A stretch of 9,743 nt of DNA from Acetobacteraceae bacterium (GCA_947478535.1 CANJXD010000187.1:1-9743); one strand, 5' to 3'; counted from the stretch's first letter, positions 1 to 6,751 are shown. The notes: generated from the letters alone by a model not told the origin. A program made the numbers and translations.

Positions 1-24
1 CCTGTCACGCAACCGCCCTGGGCT

Positions 25-1164
25 TCAGCCGCGGGCGAAGAAGTGGTTGTACGAGATGACGGAAGACGCCTCGTAGCGCAGGTAGAAGCCACCGACGCGC
101 CGGCACCAATCGCGCTGGCTGTCGCAGATCTTCTTGAACAGCGGGCCGTTGGCGGGGGAGGAGTTGTCCCCTTCCATCCGGGCGATGACGCGGTCCCAGG
201 CCTGGAGCTGCGCATCGAGCACGGCGCGCGGCGTGGCGCGGACATTGACGCCGCCCTGAGCGAGGGCGACCAGGTCCCGCGAATAGCGGTCCTGCTGCTT
301 CCAGGACATGTCGGCGGAAGCGGCTTCCGCGCCGTGGCGCAGGATGGCCTGAATCTCGGCCGGCAGGCCATCATACTTCGGCTTGTTGAACAGGATCTCG
401 AAGCATTCCACGCGCTGGTGGAAGCTCTGGATCATGTAGTTCCGCGCGACATCGGCGAAGCCGAGGATGCGGTCGGACGAGGGGTTGTTGAATTCCGCCC
501 CGTCGATGACGCCACGCTCCAGCGCCGGCACGATCTCACCACCCGGCAGCGCCACGACGGCGGCGCCCATTTCCTGGAACAGGTCGGTGGCGAGGCCCAC
601 GGTGCGGTAGCGCAGGCCGCGGATCTGGTCGGCGCGCTCGATCGGGTTCTTGAACCAGCCGAGCGGCTGTGTCGGCATCGGGCCGGTCATGAAGCCGACG
701 GCGTTCATGCGCAGCACGTCGTTGACCAGTTCCTTGTACAGCGCCTCGCCACCGCCGTAGTAGAACCAGCCGATCATGTGGTTCGCGTCGTTGAACCAGG
801 GCGGCGTCGTGCCGAACAGGCTGAACGCCTTGTTCTTGCCGAACCAGTAGGCGGAAACGCCATGGCCGCCATCGAGGGTGCCGGCATGAACGGCATCCAT
901 CAGCTGGAAGGCGCCGACAACGGCGCCCGCGGCCAGCAATTCGACGCGCAGGCGCCCGCCGGCCATGCGGTTGACGCGCTCCACATAGTCCTGCGCGAAT
1001 TCGTGGAAGATGTCGCGCTGCGGCCAGGTGGACTGGAAGCGCAGCGTGACGGTCTGGGCGCGGCTGACGCCCGGTGTAGCGAGGACAGCGGTGCCGGCGG
1101 CGCCGACGGCGGCCGCCTTCAGAAAGCCACGGCGGGCCGGCACGGGCGTATTGGTCTCGGACAT
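25..1164 (-). CDS. TRAP transporter substrate-binding protein, TakP-like (2-oxoacid/monocarboxylate type)
   Basis: Periplasmic receptor that captures a carboxylate and hands it to a sodium-driven TRAP permease. The 379-residue protein begins with a twin-arginine signal: RRGFLK at residues 11-16, an Ala-rich hydrophobic stretch, and a likely cleavage after SRA at 34-36, so it should be exported folded. The mature part has the DctP/TakP fold pattern, including PMPTQPLGWFK (162-172), GLRYR (183-187) and ALERGVIDGAEF (214-225). From memory of R. sphaeroides TakP, the ligand/sodium residues Gln156, Arg177, Glu214, Trp215 and Gln240 map with a constant offset of ten to Gln166, Arg187, Glu224, Phe225 and Gln250; only the Trp differs. 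That supports a 2-oxo acid or similar monocarboxylate, though the exact ligand is unknown. The start is fixed by GGAGGG four bases upstream of ATG. No dctQ or dctM is visible; they could lie beyond the left edge, downstream of this gene. Confidence 0.93.
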   Translation of the reverse strand: MSETNTPVPARRGFLKAAAVGAAGTAVLATPGVSRAQTVTLRFQSTWPQRDIFHEFAQDYVERVNRMAGGRLRVELLAAGAVVGAFQLMDAVHAGTLDGGHGVSAYWFGKNKAFSLFGTTPPWFNDANHMIGWFYYGGGEALYKELVNDVLRMNAVGFMTGPMPTQPLGWFKNPIERADQIRGLRYRTVGLATDLFQEMGAAVVALPGGEIVPALERGVIDGAEFNNPSSDRILGFADVARNYMIQSFHQRVECFEILFNKPKYDGLPAEIQAILRHGAEAASADMSWKQQDRYSRDLVALAQGGVNVRATPRAVLDAQLQAWDRVIARMEGDNSSPANGPLFKKICDSQRDWCRRVGGFYLRYEASSVISYNHFFARG

Positions 1165-1329
1165 CGTTCCCTCCAGCGGTCCCCAACCGGATTCAAGTCC
1201 GGCCGGGCGGTTGCTCCCGATGGATGATTACGGAACGTGCCTGGGTTACGCAATGGCTTGCGCGAACGAAAGTATGTTTCCTACCCACGGTGCGCGGCCG
1301 TTTGTTACGCCGCAGCGTGGGTGCCCGAC
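1165..1329 (-). other. Spacer between fpr and the TRAP receptor gene
   Basis: These 165 bases separate two genes that read the same way. They hold the imperfect hairpin listed at 1283-1322, then a less GC-rich stretch that could carry the receptor's own promoter, and a strong ribosome binding site (GGAGGG, 1169-1174 on the minus strand). I looked for -35/-10 boxes and found only poor matches, such as TTGCGT and TAATCA separated by 17 bases, so no promoter is asserted. The length of the gap suggests that the two genes are separate transcription units. Confidence 0.4.
1283..1322. repeat. Imperfect inverted repeat / hairpin just after fpr
   Basis: Outer arms ACCCACG (1283-1289) and CGTGGGT (1316-1322) pair perfectly. 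Inner arms GCGGC (1294-1298) and GCCGC (1309-1313) also pair, around a ten-base loop and an asymmetric internal bulge, giving 12 pairs in all. It begins eight bases beyond the fpr stop codon. No T-run follows on either strand, so it is not a classical intrinsic terminator. It could be a 3'-end RNA stabiliser, a processing site or part of a Rho-dependent end. The structure is read directly; the role is a guess. Confidence 0.45.
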
Positions 1330-2154
1330 CTATTTCGACACGAAAGCCTTCTCGACCACATAGGTGCCGGGAGAATTGTTGGCGCCCTCGGTGAAGCCGC
1401 GGGCTTCGAGGAGGGATCGCATATCGGCGTTGAAAGCCTCCGACCCGCACAGCATCACGCGGTCATCGGTGGGGGAGAAGCTGGGCAGGCCGAGATCGGC
1501 CGAGGCCTGGCCCGATTCGAGCAGCGTGGTGATGCGGCTGCGGATCGGGAATTCCTCCCGCGTCACGCCGGGATAATAGATCAGCTTGTCCCGCACCATC
1601 TCGCCGAGCAGTTCATGCTCAGGCAGGTCCCGGGTGATCAGGTCGCGATAGGCGAGTTCCGCCACCTGCCGCACCGTATGGGTCAGGATGATGCGCTCGA
1701 ACCGGTCATAGGGGTCGGGGTCCCGGATCAGGGACATGAAGGGGGCGAGGCCGGTGCCAGTGCCGCAGAGCCACAGCCGCTTGCCGGGGATCAGGTTGTC
1801 CGGCACCAGCGTGCCCGTCGCCTTGCGGCCGATCAGCACGCCATCGCCGGGCTGGATATGTTGCAGGCGCGAGGTCAGCGGCCCGTTCTGCACCTTGATC
1901 GAGAGGAATTCGAGGTGTTCCTCCCATGGCGGGCTGACCATGGAATAGGCGCGCACCAGCGGCTTGCCACCCACCATCAGCCCAATCATCGCGAACTGGC
2001 CGGCACCGAAGCGGAAATGCGCATCCCGGGTGCAGGTGAAGGAGAACAGCCGTTCGGTCCAGTGATGGACCGTCAGCACGCGTTCCAGGAAGAAACCGGG
2101 GGGCGCGGTCGTGATGGGGGAGGCGGCGGTGTCGGCGGCACTGTCGGGCGTCAT
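1330..2154 (-). CDS. fpr: Ferredoxin--NADP(+) reductase
   Basis: FAD enzyme that moves electrons between NADPH and ferredoxin or flavodoxin in the cytoplasm, supporting redox balance, oxidative-stress responses and iron-sulfur enzymes. The 274-residue product has the bacterial FPR layout. The N-terminal FAD barrel carries RAYS (68-71), the flavin-binding RxYS motif. The NADP half has GTGTGLAPF (131-139) and LCGSEAF (235-241). The tail EKAFVSK resembles Rhodobacter/Azotobacter-type FPRs, which extend past the terminal aromatic residue. The frame stays open upstream to 2637, but that stretch overlaps the divergent acetyltransferase gene and does not look like FPR. ATG at 2152-2154 gives the family length, although the ribosome binding site there is weak (AGG in TTAGGTTGCCC). 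The gene is divergent from the GNAT gene, with a 141-base intergenic region. Family assignment is very secure; the physiological partner is unknown. Confidence 0.95.
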   Translation of the reverse strand: MTPDSAADTAASPITTAPPGFFLERVLTVHHWTERLFSFTCTRDAHFRFGAGQFAMIGLMVGGKPLVRAYSMVSPPWEEHLEFLSIKVQNGPLTSRLQHIQPGDGVLIGRKATGTLVPDNLIPGKRLWLCGTGTGLAPFMSLIRDPDPYDRFERIILTHTVRQVAELAYRDLITRDLPEHELLGEMVRDKLIYYPGVTREEFPIRSRITTLLESGQASADLGLPSFSPTDDRVMLCGSEAFNADMRSLLEARGFTEGANNSPGTYVVEKAFVSK

Positions 2155-2295
2155 GGGCAACCTAATGCGGCATCGGGCGGCGCGCTGCAACGGGATTGCG
2201 GCCCCCGCCTTGACCTGGGGCAACCCCTCTCGCTTCCGGGGTGGGGAGAGGCCATCCTCTTGCTGATACCAGACGAACAGCGGAAGACCTTCGGC
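2155..2295. other. Divergent intergenic region between fpr and the GNAT gene
   Basis: This 141-base region must serve both the leftward fpr gene and the rightward acetyltransferase gene. It contains a short inverted repeat with CCTCTC and GAGAGG arms around 2227-2252. A TTGACC hexamer is present at about 2212 on the plus strand, but I see no convincing -10 box at the right distance. No SoxR- or OxyR-type operator could be recognised by eye. Confidence 0.3.
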
Positions 2296-2985
2296 ATGAC
2301 AGCACCCCCGATCGGCCCGGCCGTGGACAGCACGCCGCGGCCCCTGCCTGCCCGCATCCCCCATCCCGGCCGCAGCGTGACTCTGGAGCCGCTGGCGGTG
2401 CGCCACGCCGCCGAATTGTGGGACGCCGCGCAAGCCGATGCGGCTGGGGATGGCTGGGCCTATCTCGGCTACGGCCCCTTTGCCGATGCGGACGCCATGC
2501 GCCGCCATGTCGCCGCCTTCGCCACGCAGCATGACCCGATGGCCTGGGCGGTGCGGCCGCACAGCAGCGGGGCGGTGTCCGGCTGGTTGACGCTGATGGA
2601 GATCCAGCCCGCCAATGCTGCGATCGAGATCGGCCATATCTGGTTCTCGCCGCGTTTGCAGCGCACCCGGGCGGCGACGGAATCGATGTTCCTGCTAATG
2701 CGCCACGCGATGGATGACCTCGGCTACCGGCGTCTGGTGTGGAAGTGCAACGCGCTCAACGCGCCGTCCCGCGCCGCCGCCGCCCGGCTCGGCTTCGTGT
2801 TCGAGGGGGAGTTGCGGGCGCATTTGGTGGTGAAGGGCAGGCGGCGGGATACCGCCTTCTTCTCCATCCTGGCGGAGGAATGGGAGCCGCGCCGCGCCCG
2901 TATCGCCGCTTGGCTGGATGATGCGAATTGGGACCATGTCGGCCGGCCGCGCAGCTCGCTCGCCGCCGTCATGGCGGCGCTATGA
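2296..2985 (+). CDS. GNAT family N-acetyltransferase, RimJ/RimL type
   Basis: Probable cytoplasmic acetyl-CoA-dependent N-acetyltransferase of the Acetyltransf_3 / RimJ-RimL group (COG1670), 229 residues. The visible landmarks are the first strand GRSVTLEPLAVRHAAELW (25-42), the beta-4/motif A region IGHIWFSPRLQRTRAATE (112-129), where the acetyl-CoA loop is degenerate compared with the usual Q/RxxGxG/A, and the motif B-like NALNAPSRAAAARLGFVFEG (152-171). The ending, DTAFFSILAEEW (185-196), is typical of this group. The roughly 25-residue tail after it is longer than in many members. ATG at 2296 is chosen because the family homology begins soon after it and GGAAG lies upstream; the long open frame before it is antisense to fpr. 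The substrate (protein N-terminus, small amine or antibiotic) cannot be told from the sequence. Confidence 0.88.
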   Translation: MTAPPIGPAVDSTPRPLPARIPHPGRSVTLEPLAVRHAAELWDAAQADAAGDGWAYLGYGPFADADAMRRHVAAFATQHDPMAWAVRPHSSGAVSGWLTLMEIQPANAAIEIGHIWFSPRLQRTRAATESMFLLMRHAMDDLGYRRLVWKCNALNAPSRAAAARLGFVFEGELRAHLVVKGRRRDTAFFSILAEEWEPRRARIAAWLDDANWDHVGRPRSSLAAVMAAL

Positions 2986-3076
2986 TCGCGGCGAGCGGCA
3001 CCCCCTCCGTTTGAAGTTGCATTGCCGTCATTCGTGATCCATCTTTTCCCACGCAGGACCCTGATGTGGGAGACGT

Positions 3077-3247
3077 ATGATGACGCTTTCTTCGGTGCTG
3101 GATTTCGGTGATGTCGCGGCCTGGGGGCTGATCGTCGCCGTTGTGGTGTTCGGGTTCAGCGCCCGCCGCATGGCCATGGGCGGCGCGGCCGCGCTGGCCG
3201 TGCTGGCGGGGCTCGCCGCCAAATCGGTGCTGATGCCGCTGACCTGA
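3077..3247 (+). CDS. Small two-helix membrane protein, hypothetical
   Basis: A 56-residue frame starting ATG ATG, with GGGAG at 3068-3072. The spacing is four bases to the first ATG and seven to the second (3080), so the second may be the real start. Two hydrophobic segments are evident, VAAWGLIVAVVVFGFS (residues 13-28) and GGAAALAVLAGLAAKSVLM (35-53), joined by a short basic turn with ARRMAM (29-34). By the positive-inside rule this predicts a hairpin with both ends outside the cytoplasm. I do not recognise a family. It stands alone, 91 bases after the GNAT gene and 141 before the amidase gene, on the same strand. Codon use (third-position G/C, rare codons avoided) resembles its neighbours. 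Small size leaves some doubt that it is expressed. Confidence 0.6.
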   Translation: MMTLSSVLDFGDVAAWGLIVAVVVFGFSARRMAMGGAAALAVLAGLAAKSVLMPLT

Positions 3248-3286
3248 GCGCCCATAAGCCGGAATTGGCGGATGGGTGATCAGCGC

Positions 3287-3306
3287 AGTCCTCAAAGGAC
3301 TTATTT
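3287..3306 (+). terminator. Possible weak terminator after the small membrane protein gene
   Basis: AGTCC (3287-3291) and GGACT (3297-3301) form a five-pair stem with a five-base loop, followed by TATTT. It is 39 bases after the stop codon of the 56-residue frame. The stem is short and the T-run imperfect, so termination would be inefficient if it occurs at all. Confidence 0.25.
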
Positions 3307-3332
3307 GCGAACTCTTTCCGCTGTTGTATTTC
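3305..3332 (+). promoter_or_regulatory. Candidate sigma-70-type promoter for the amidase gene
   Basis: TTGCGA (3305-3310, four of six matches to TTGACA) is separated by 16 bases from TATTTC (3327-3332, three of six matches), with a TG two bases ahead of the -10 box. It is in a locally AT-richer stretch about 55 bases before the amidase start. This is a weak match that could arise by chance. Confidence 0.25.
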
Positions 3333-3347
3333 CCGTAGGCCTGCCGC

Positions 3348-3362
3348 AGCTTCGCTGAAGCT
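3348..3362. repeat. Short hairpin in the amidase leader
   Basis: AGCTTC (3348-3353) and GAAGCT (3357-3362) form a perfect six-pair stem with a three-base loop, ending about 15 bases before the ribosome binding site of the amidase gene. It could affect translation initiation or be incidental. Confidence 0.35.
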
Positions 3363-3388
3363 TCGGGATGGTTGACGGGGGAGTGGCC

Positions 3389-4585
3389 ATGCCGCGTGCA
3401 TTCGAGGATCGGGTCGGCGCCTTCATGCCAGGCCCTCGTGTGGAATTGTCCGGAGCGGCGGGCGGGCCGCTCGCTGGGCTCGATTTCGCGGTCAAGGACC
3501 TGTTCGACGTGGCCGATGCCGTCACCAGCTACGGCAATCCGGATTGGGCCCGCACCCACGCCCCTGCCGCCGCGACCGCGCCGGTGGTGCTCTCCCTCGT
3601 CCAGGCCGGCGCCAATCTGCGCGGCAAGACGAAGACCGTCGAACTCGCCTACGGCCTGACCGGGGAGAATGTCTGGTACGGCACCCCCACCAACCCCGCG
3701 GCGCCGGATCGGTTTCCCGGCGGGTCCTCCTGCGGCTCGGCCGCGGCGGTGGGCGCCGGGCTGGTTGATTTTGCGATGGGGACGGATACCGGCGGCTCGG
3801 TTCGCATCCCCGCCAGCTATTGCGGCATTTTCGGCATCCGCCCGTCCTGGGGCGCTGTGAACCTGACCGGCGCCTGCCCGCTCGGCCCGTCCTATGACAC
3901 CGCCGGCTGGTTCGCCGGCACGGCCTCCATCCTCCGCCGGGTGGGGGAGGTGGTGCTGCCGCAGGGCGGCGAGGGCGCGCTCGGCCCGTTGCTGAAGGTG
4001 CAGGAAGCCTGGGTCAACGCCGTGCCGCAGACGGCGACGGCGCTGGTCGGCGCGCTCGCCGGTGCGGAACGGGTGCTCGGCCCGGCGCTGTCCATCCATA
4101 TCGCGCCGGAAGGCCTCGATCAGCTGTTCGAGAATTTCCGCCACGCCCAGGCCGAGGAAGCCTGGGCGAGCCTCGGGTCCTGGGTGGATGCCATGAAGCC
4201 GAAATTCGGCCCTGGTGTCGGCGAACGCTTCGCCGCCGCGAAGGCGACGGACCCGGCCCGCGCTGCCCTGGCCCGCGCGTTCCGGGAAATGTTCCGCCAG
4301 CGCGCCCGCGCCCTGCTGGCCGGGGGTGCGGTGCTGATCTACCCCACCTCCCCCATCCCGGCACCGCGGCTGACGCTGGACCTCGAATCCCAGCAGGCGG
4401 TGCGGGAACGCACCATGGGCGTCACCGCCATTACCGGCCTTGCCGGGCTGTGCGAGGTGACGATCCCCGCCGCCAAGGTGGATGGCGTGCCGGTCGGGCT
4501 TTCACTCGCCGCGGCGCCAGGTCGGGACCGGGCGCTGTTGGCGGTGGCCGAGCGGGTCGCGGCGGCGCTCAACCTGCCGGTCTGA
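3389..4585 (+). CDS. Amidase-signature hydrolase, AMI1 / indoleacetamide-hydrolase-like
   Basis: Cytoplasmic amidohydrolase of the amidase signature family, splitting a carboxamide into acid and ammonia. The 398-residue protein resembles the AMI1-like subgroup: FAVKDLFDV (33-41), GNPDWARTH (49-57) and GTPTNPAAPDRFPGGSSCGS (98-117). The Ser-cisSer-Lys triad is complete: Lys36, cis-Ser113 and nucleophile Ser137 in GTDTGGS. The 24-residue gap between the two serines is the same as between Ser217 and Ser241 of FAAH. Cys115 replaces the usual third Ser of GGSSSGS. ATG at 3389 is preferred over ATG at 3368 because GGGGGAG lies just upstream of it. The protein is shorter than typical GatA or FAAH amidases (450 or more residues), as expected for this subgroup. 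An intrinsic terminator follows at once, so the gene probably ends its transcript. The natural substrate is unknown; indole-3-acetamide or another aryl/alkyl amide is possible but unproven. Confidence 0.92.
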   Translation: MPRAFEDRVGAFMPGPRVELSGAAGGPLAGLDFAVKDLFDVADAVTSYGNPDWARTHAPAAATAPVVLSLVQAGANLRGKTKTVELAYGLTGENVWYGTPTNPAAPDRFPGGSSCGSAAAVGAGLVDFAMGTDTGGSVRIPASYCGIFGIRPSWGAVNLTGACPLGPSYDTAGWFAGTASILRRVGEVVLPQGGEGALGPLLKVQEAWVNAVPQTATALVGALAGAERVLGPALSIHIAPEGLDQLFENFRHAQAEEAWASLGSWVDAMKPKFGPGVGERFAAAKATDPARAALARAFREMFRQRARALLAGGAVLIYPTSPIPAPRLTLDLESQQAVRERTMGVTAITGLAGLCEVTIPAAKVDGVPVGLSLAAAPGRDRALLAVAERVAAALNLPV

Positions 4586-4587
4586 TC

Positions 4588-4615
4588 CCGGGGCGGTGTG
4601 CCCCGGCTTTTTCTT
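4588..4615 (+). terminator. Intrinsic terminator of the amidase gene
   Basis: CCGGGGC (4588-4594) pairs perfectly with GCCCCGG (4600-4606) around a five-base loop, followed by C, a five-T run, and CTT. It starts two bases after the amidase TGA. This is a textbook Rho-independent terminator on the plus strand and separates the amidase transcript from the next acetyltransferase gene. Confidence 0.88.
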
Positions 4616-4618
4616 CTC

Positions 4619-4644
4619 CCCTCGTGGTCTTCCCTCGTCGTCTT
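4619..4644. repeat. Tandem 13-base repeat before the PAT-like gene
   Basis: CCCTCGTGGTCTT (4619-4631) is followed directly by CCCTCGTCGTCTT (4632-4644), differing at one base. The block is pyrimidine-rich on the plus strand and lies between the terminator and the acetyltransferase start. It looks like a small replication-slippage duplication and may be part of the 5' leader. Confidence 0.6.
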
Positions 4645-4661
4645 CCATAGGTCCGCCCCGC

Positions 4662-5180
4662 ATGCTGATCCGTGACGCCGGCCCCGCCGATGTGCCGGCC
4701 ATCACCGCCATCTACGCCCACCATGTCCTGGTCGGCACCGGTACTTTCGAGGAGGAGCCGCCGGGTGAGGCGGATATCGCCGCGCGGGTGGCGAAGGTGC
4801 AGGCGGCGGGCTGGGCCTGGCTGGTGGCGGAACAGGATGGGGCGGTGATGGGCTATGCCTATTTCAACCAGTTCCGCGACCGTTCCGCCTATCGCTTCGC
4901 AGCGGAAAACTCGATCTATGTCCGCGACGATGTCCGCGGCCAGGGGGTCGGCAAGGCGCTGGTGGACGTGCTGCTGGATCGCGCCACCGCCTGCGGTTTC
5001 CGGCAGATGTTCGCGGTGATCGGCGATAGCGAGAATGTCGGCTCCATCGGCCTGCATGTCTCACTCGGCTTCCGCCAGGCGGGGGTGCTGAAGGCGGCGG
5101 GGCTGAAGTTCGGCCGCTGGGTGGATGTGGTGTTCATGCAGAAGGCACTGGGCGAGGGCGACCGCACGCCAGGGATCTGA
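4662..5180 (+). CDS. GNAT N-acetyltransferase, phosphinothricin/methionine-sulfoximine acetyltransferase-like
   Basis: Cytoplasmic acetyltransferase of 172 residues in the COG1247 group (Pat/Bar, YncA/MddA), which N-acetylates phosphinothricin, methionine sulfoximine or sulfone, or related amino acids. The evidence is an opening of the form IRDAGPADVPAITAIYAHHV (3-22), the TGTFEEEPP region (26-34), AENSIYV (81-87), the acetyl-CoA loop RGQGVG (92-97), the motif B segment ENVGSIGLHVSLGF, and the family ending KFGRWVDVVFMQKAL. ATG at 4662 is the family-consistent start, with only a weak AGG about 11 bases upstream. The gene follows the amidase terminator, so it needs its own promoter; none is obvious in the CT-rich leader. 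It converges on livF with 24 bases between stops. Chromosomal members usually act on toxic amino-acid analogues, so a resistance role should not be assumed. Confidence 0.9.
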   Translation: MLIRDAGPADVPAITAIYAHHVLVGTGTFEEEPPGEADIAARVAKVQAAGWAWLVAEQDGAVMGYAYFNQFRDRSAYRFAAENSIYVRDDVRGQGVGKALVDVLLDRATACGFRQMFAVIGDSENVGSIGLHVSLGFRQAGVLKAAGLKFGRWVDVVFMQKALGEGDRTPGI

Positions 5181-5204
5181 TGGGGGGCCTCGTTGAGCTG
5201 GCGT

Positions 5205-5924
5205 TCAGTGCCCGCCACCGAGATAGGCGTCCCGCACTTCCGGCCTGGCCAGCAATTCCGCCCCCGTGCCGCTCATCGTGATGCGCCCGGTCACCAGCAC
5301 GTAGCCGCGATGGGCGAGCCGTAGAGCCTGGTTGGCGTTCTGCTCCACCAGCAGCACGGTCAGCCCCTCGCGCTGGTTCAGGTCTTTGATGGCGGCGAAG
5401 ATCTGGCGGGAGATCAGCGGCGCGAGACCCAGCGAAGGCTCATCCAACAGCAGCAGCCGCGGCTTCGACATCAGCGCCCGGCCGATCGCCAGCATCTGCT
5501 GTTCGCCACCGGACAGCGTGCCGCCGCGCTGCCATTGCCGCTCCGCGAGGCGTGGGAACAGGGCGAAGACGCGCTCCAGCTCCGGCGCCGGGTCATGCCC
5601 CATGGCCTGCGCGCCCATCACCAGGTTTTCCAGCACCGACATGCGGGGGAAGACGCGCCGCCCTTCGGGGGATTGGGCGACGCCGCGGCGGATGATGGCG
5701 TGGGTGGGCAGCGCCGTGATGTCCTCCCCATCCAGCAGCACCCGGCCGGATTGCGCGCGCGGGTCGCCGCAGAGGCTCATCAGCAGGGTGGATTTCCCCG
5801 CCCCATTGGCGCCGATCAGCGTGACGATCTCGCCGCGCTCGACGTGCATGGATACGCCCTTCAGCGCCTGCACGGCGCCATAGGCCGTGACGAGGTTCTC
5901 CACCTCCAGCAGCGGCGCCGTCAT
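5205..5924 (-). CDS. livF: Branched-chain amino acid-type ABC transporter ATP-binding protein LivF
   Basis: One of two ATPases driving a HAAT-family importer at the inner face of the membrane. The 239-residue length is normal for LivF. Motifs run in order: Walker A GANGAGKST (38-46), the Q-loop region VAQSPEGRRVFP (82-93, with the PEGR typical of LivF), signature LSGGEQ (137-142), Walker B LLLLDEP (157-163) with catalytic Glu162, and LLVEQN (191-196), where LivF proteins have Gln rather than the H-loop His. It is the last gene of the operon; its ATG overlaps the livG stop by four bases (ATGA). No terminator hairpin is evident before the convergent acetyltransferase gene. Confidence 0.95.
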   Translation of the reverse strand: MTAPLLEVENLVTAYGAVQALKGVSMHVERGEIVTLIGANGAGKSTLLMSLCGDPRAQSGRVLLDGEDITALPTHAIIRRGVAQSPEGRRVFPRMSVLENLVMGAQAMGHDPAPELERVFALFPRLAERQWQRGGTLSGGEQQMLAIGRALMSKPRLLLLDEPSLGLAPLISRQIFAAIKDLNQREGLTVLLVEQNANQALRLAHRGYVLVTGRITMSGTGAELLARPEVRDAYLGGGH

Positions 5925-6751
5925 GCCACTTCGTCCTCGCCGAGATAGGCGGCGATGACGGCGCGGTCATTCCGCACCGCCTCCGGCGTGCCTTCCGCGA
6001 TCTTGCGGCCATGGTCGAGGACGACGACGTGGTCAGAGATGCGCATGACGATGCCCATGTCGTGCTCGATCAACAGGACGGAAGTGGCCGCGGCATCGGT
6101 CGCGGTGCCGTCGCGGATCGCCACCAGGAACTGCGCGAGATCATCGGATTCGCGGGGGTTGAGCCCGGCCGCGGGCTCATCGAGGCAGAGCAGCGTCGGG
6201 CCCGTGCACATCGCGCGCGCGATCTCGAGCCGCCGTTGCGCGCCATAGGGCAGGGACCCCGCCGGGTCATCCGCCCGCTCGATCAGGCCGATGGCGCGCA
6301 GCCAGCCGGCGGCGCGCTCCACCGCCCGTGCCTCCGCCGCGCGATAGCCACCGAGGCCGAGCAGGGCGCCGATGCCGAAGCCCGTCGCGGCCTGGAGCGG
6401 GATGTGCTGGGCGATGAGCAGGTTCTCGAGCGCCGTCATCCCCGCGAAAAGCCGGATGTTCTGGAAGGTGCGGGCGACGCCGGCACGGGCGATGCGGTGA
6501 TCCTTCAGCCGGTGCAGGGCGGCGGTGCTGCCATCGGTCCGCGTCAGGGCGATGCCGCCGCCGGTCGGGCGATAGAAGCCGGTGATGCAGTTGAACACCG
6601 TGGTCTTGCCGGCGCCGTTCGGACCGATCAGTGCCGTGATGCTGCCGCGCGCCACCGAAAAGCTGACCCCGTCGACGGCGAGCAGCCCGCCGAAGCGCAT
6701 GGCCAGGGATTCGACCTGCAGGATGGGAGGAGCACTCATCCCAGGGGTCAT
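5921..6751 (-). CDS. livG: Branched-chain amino acid-type ABC transporter ATP-binding protein LivG
   Basis: The second ATPase of the importer, 276 residues. It has Walker [10 protein letters not shown] (43-51), the Q-loop FQNIRLF (96-102), a degenerate signature [14 protein letters not shown] (167-180) as is usual for LivG (family [15 protein letters not shown]), Walker B LLCLDEP (187-193) with Glu192, and H-loop His230. The start is placed at ATG 6751, which overlaps the livM TGA (ATGA) and has a G-rich GGGGGAGGG ribosome binding site; a second ATG four codons in (6739) has no good site. The frame extends to 7144, but that stretch lies inside livM and does not resemble LivG. The tail after the H-loop, [19 protein letters not shown], is typical of the family. 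Confidence 0.95.
   Translation of the reverse strand: MTPGMSAPPILQVESLAMRFGGLLAVDGVSFSVARGSITALIGPNGAGKTTVFNCITGFYRPTGGGIALTRTDGSTAALHRLKDHRIARAGVARTFQNIRLFAGMTALENLLIAQHIPLQAATGFGIGALLGLGGYRAAEARAVERAAGWLRAIGLIERADDPAGSLPYGAQRRLEIARAMCTGPTLLCLDEPAAGLNPRESDDLAQFLVAIRDGTATDAAATSVLLIEHDMGIVMRISDHVVVLDHGRKIAEGTPEAVRNDRAVIAAYLGEDEVA

Noticed and set aside
43..1227. Long open frame of 394 codons on the plus strand opposite the TRAP receptor gene
   Set aside because: Antisense to a well-recognised gene; rich in Arg, Ala, Gly, His and Asp, as expected from reading a GC-rich gene backwards, with no family features.
1237..2295. Possible N-terminal extension of the RimJ/RimL-type GNAT protein (353 extra codons)
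   Set aside because: This stretch is antisense to fpr, resembles no domain, and the acetyltransferase homology begins shortly after ATG 2296.
2155..2637. Possible N-terminal extension of ferredoxin--NADP reductase
   Set aside because: It is antisense to the GNAT gene and would make the protein 435 residues, far above the family length of about 260-275.
2969..4144. 391-codon minus-strand frame opposite the small membrane protein and amidase genes
   Set aside because: Composition is that of a shadow frame, it overlaps a certain amidase gene and has no recognisable motif.
4662..5180. Acquired antibiotic or herbicide resistance gene (bar/pat)
   Set aside because: The protein belongs to that acetyltransferase group, but the composition is host-like, no mobile element is next to it, and chromosomal homologues commonly act on methionine sulfoximine and similar compounds.
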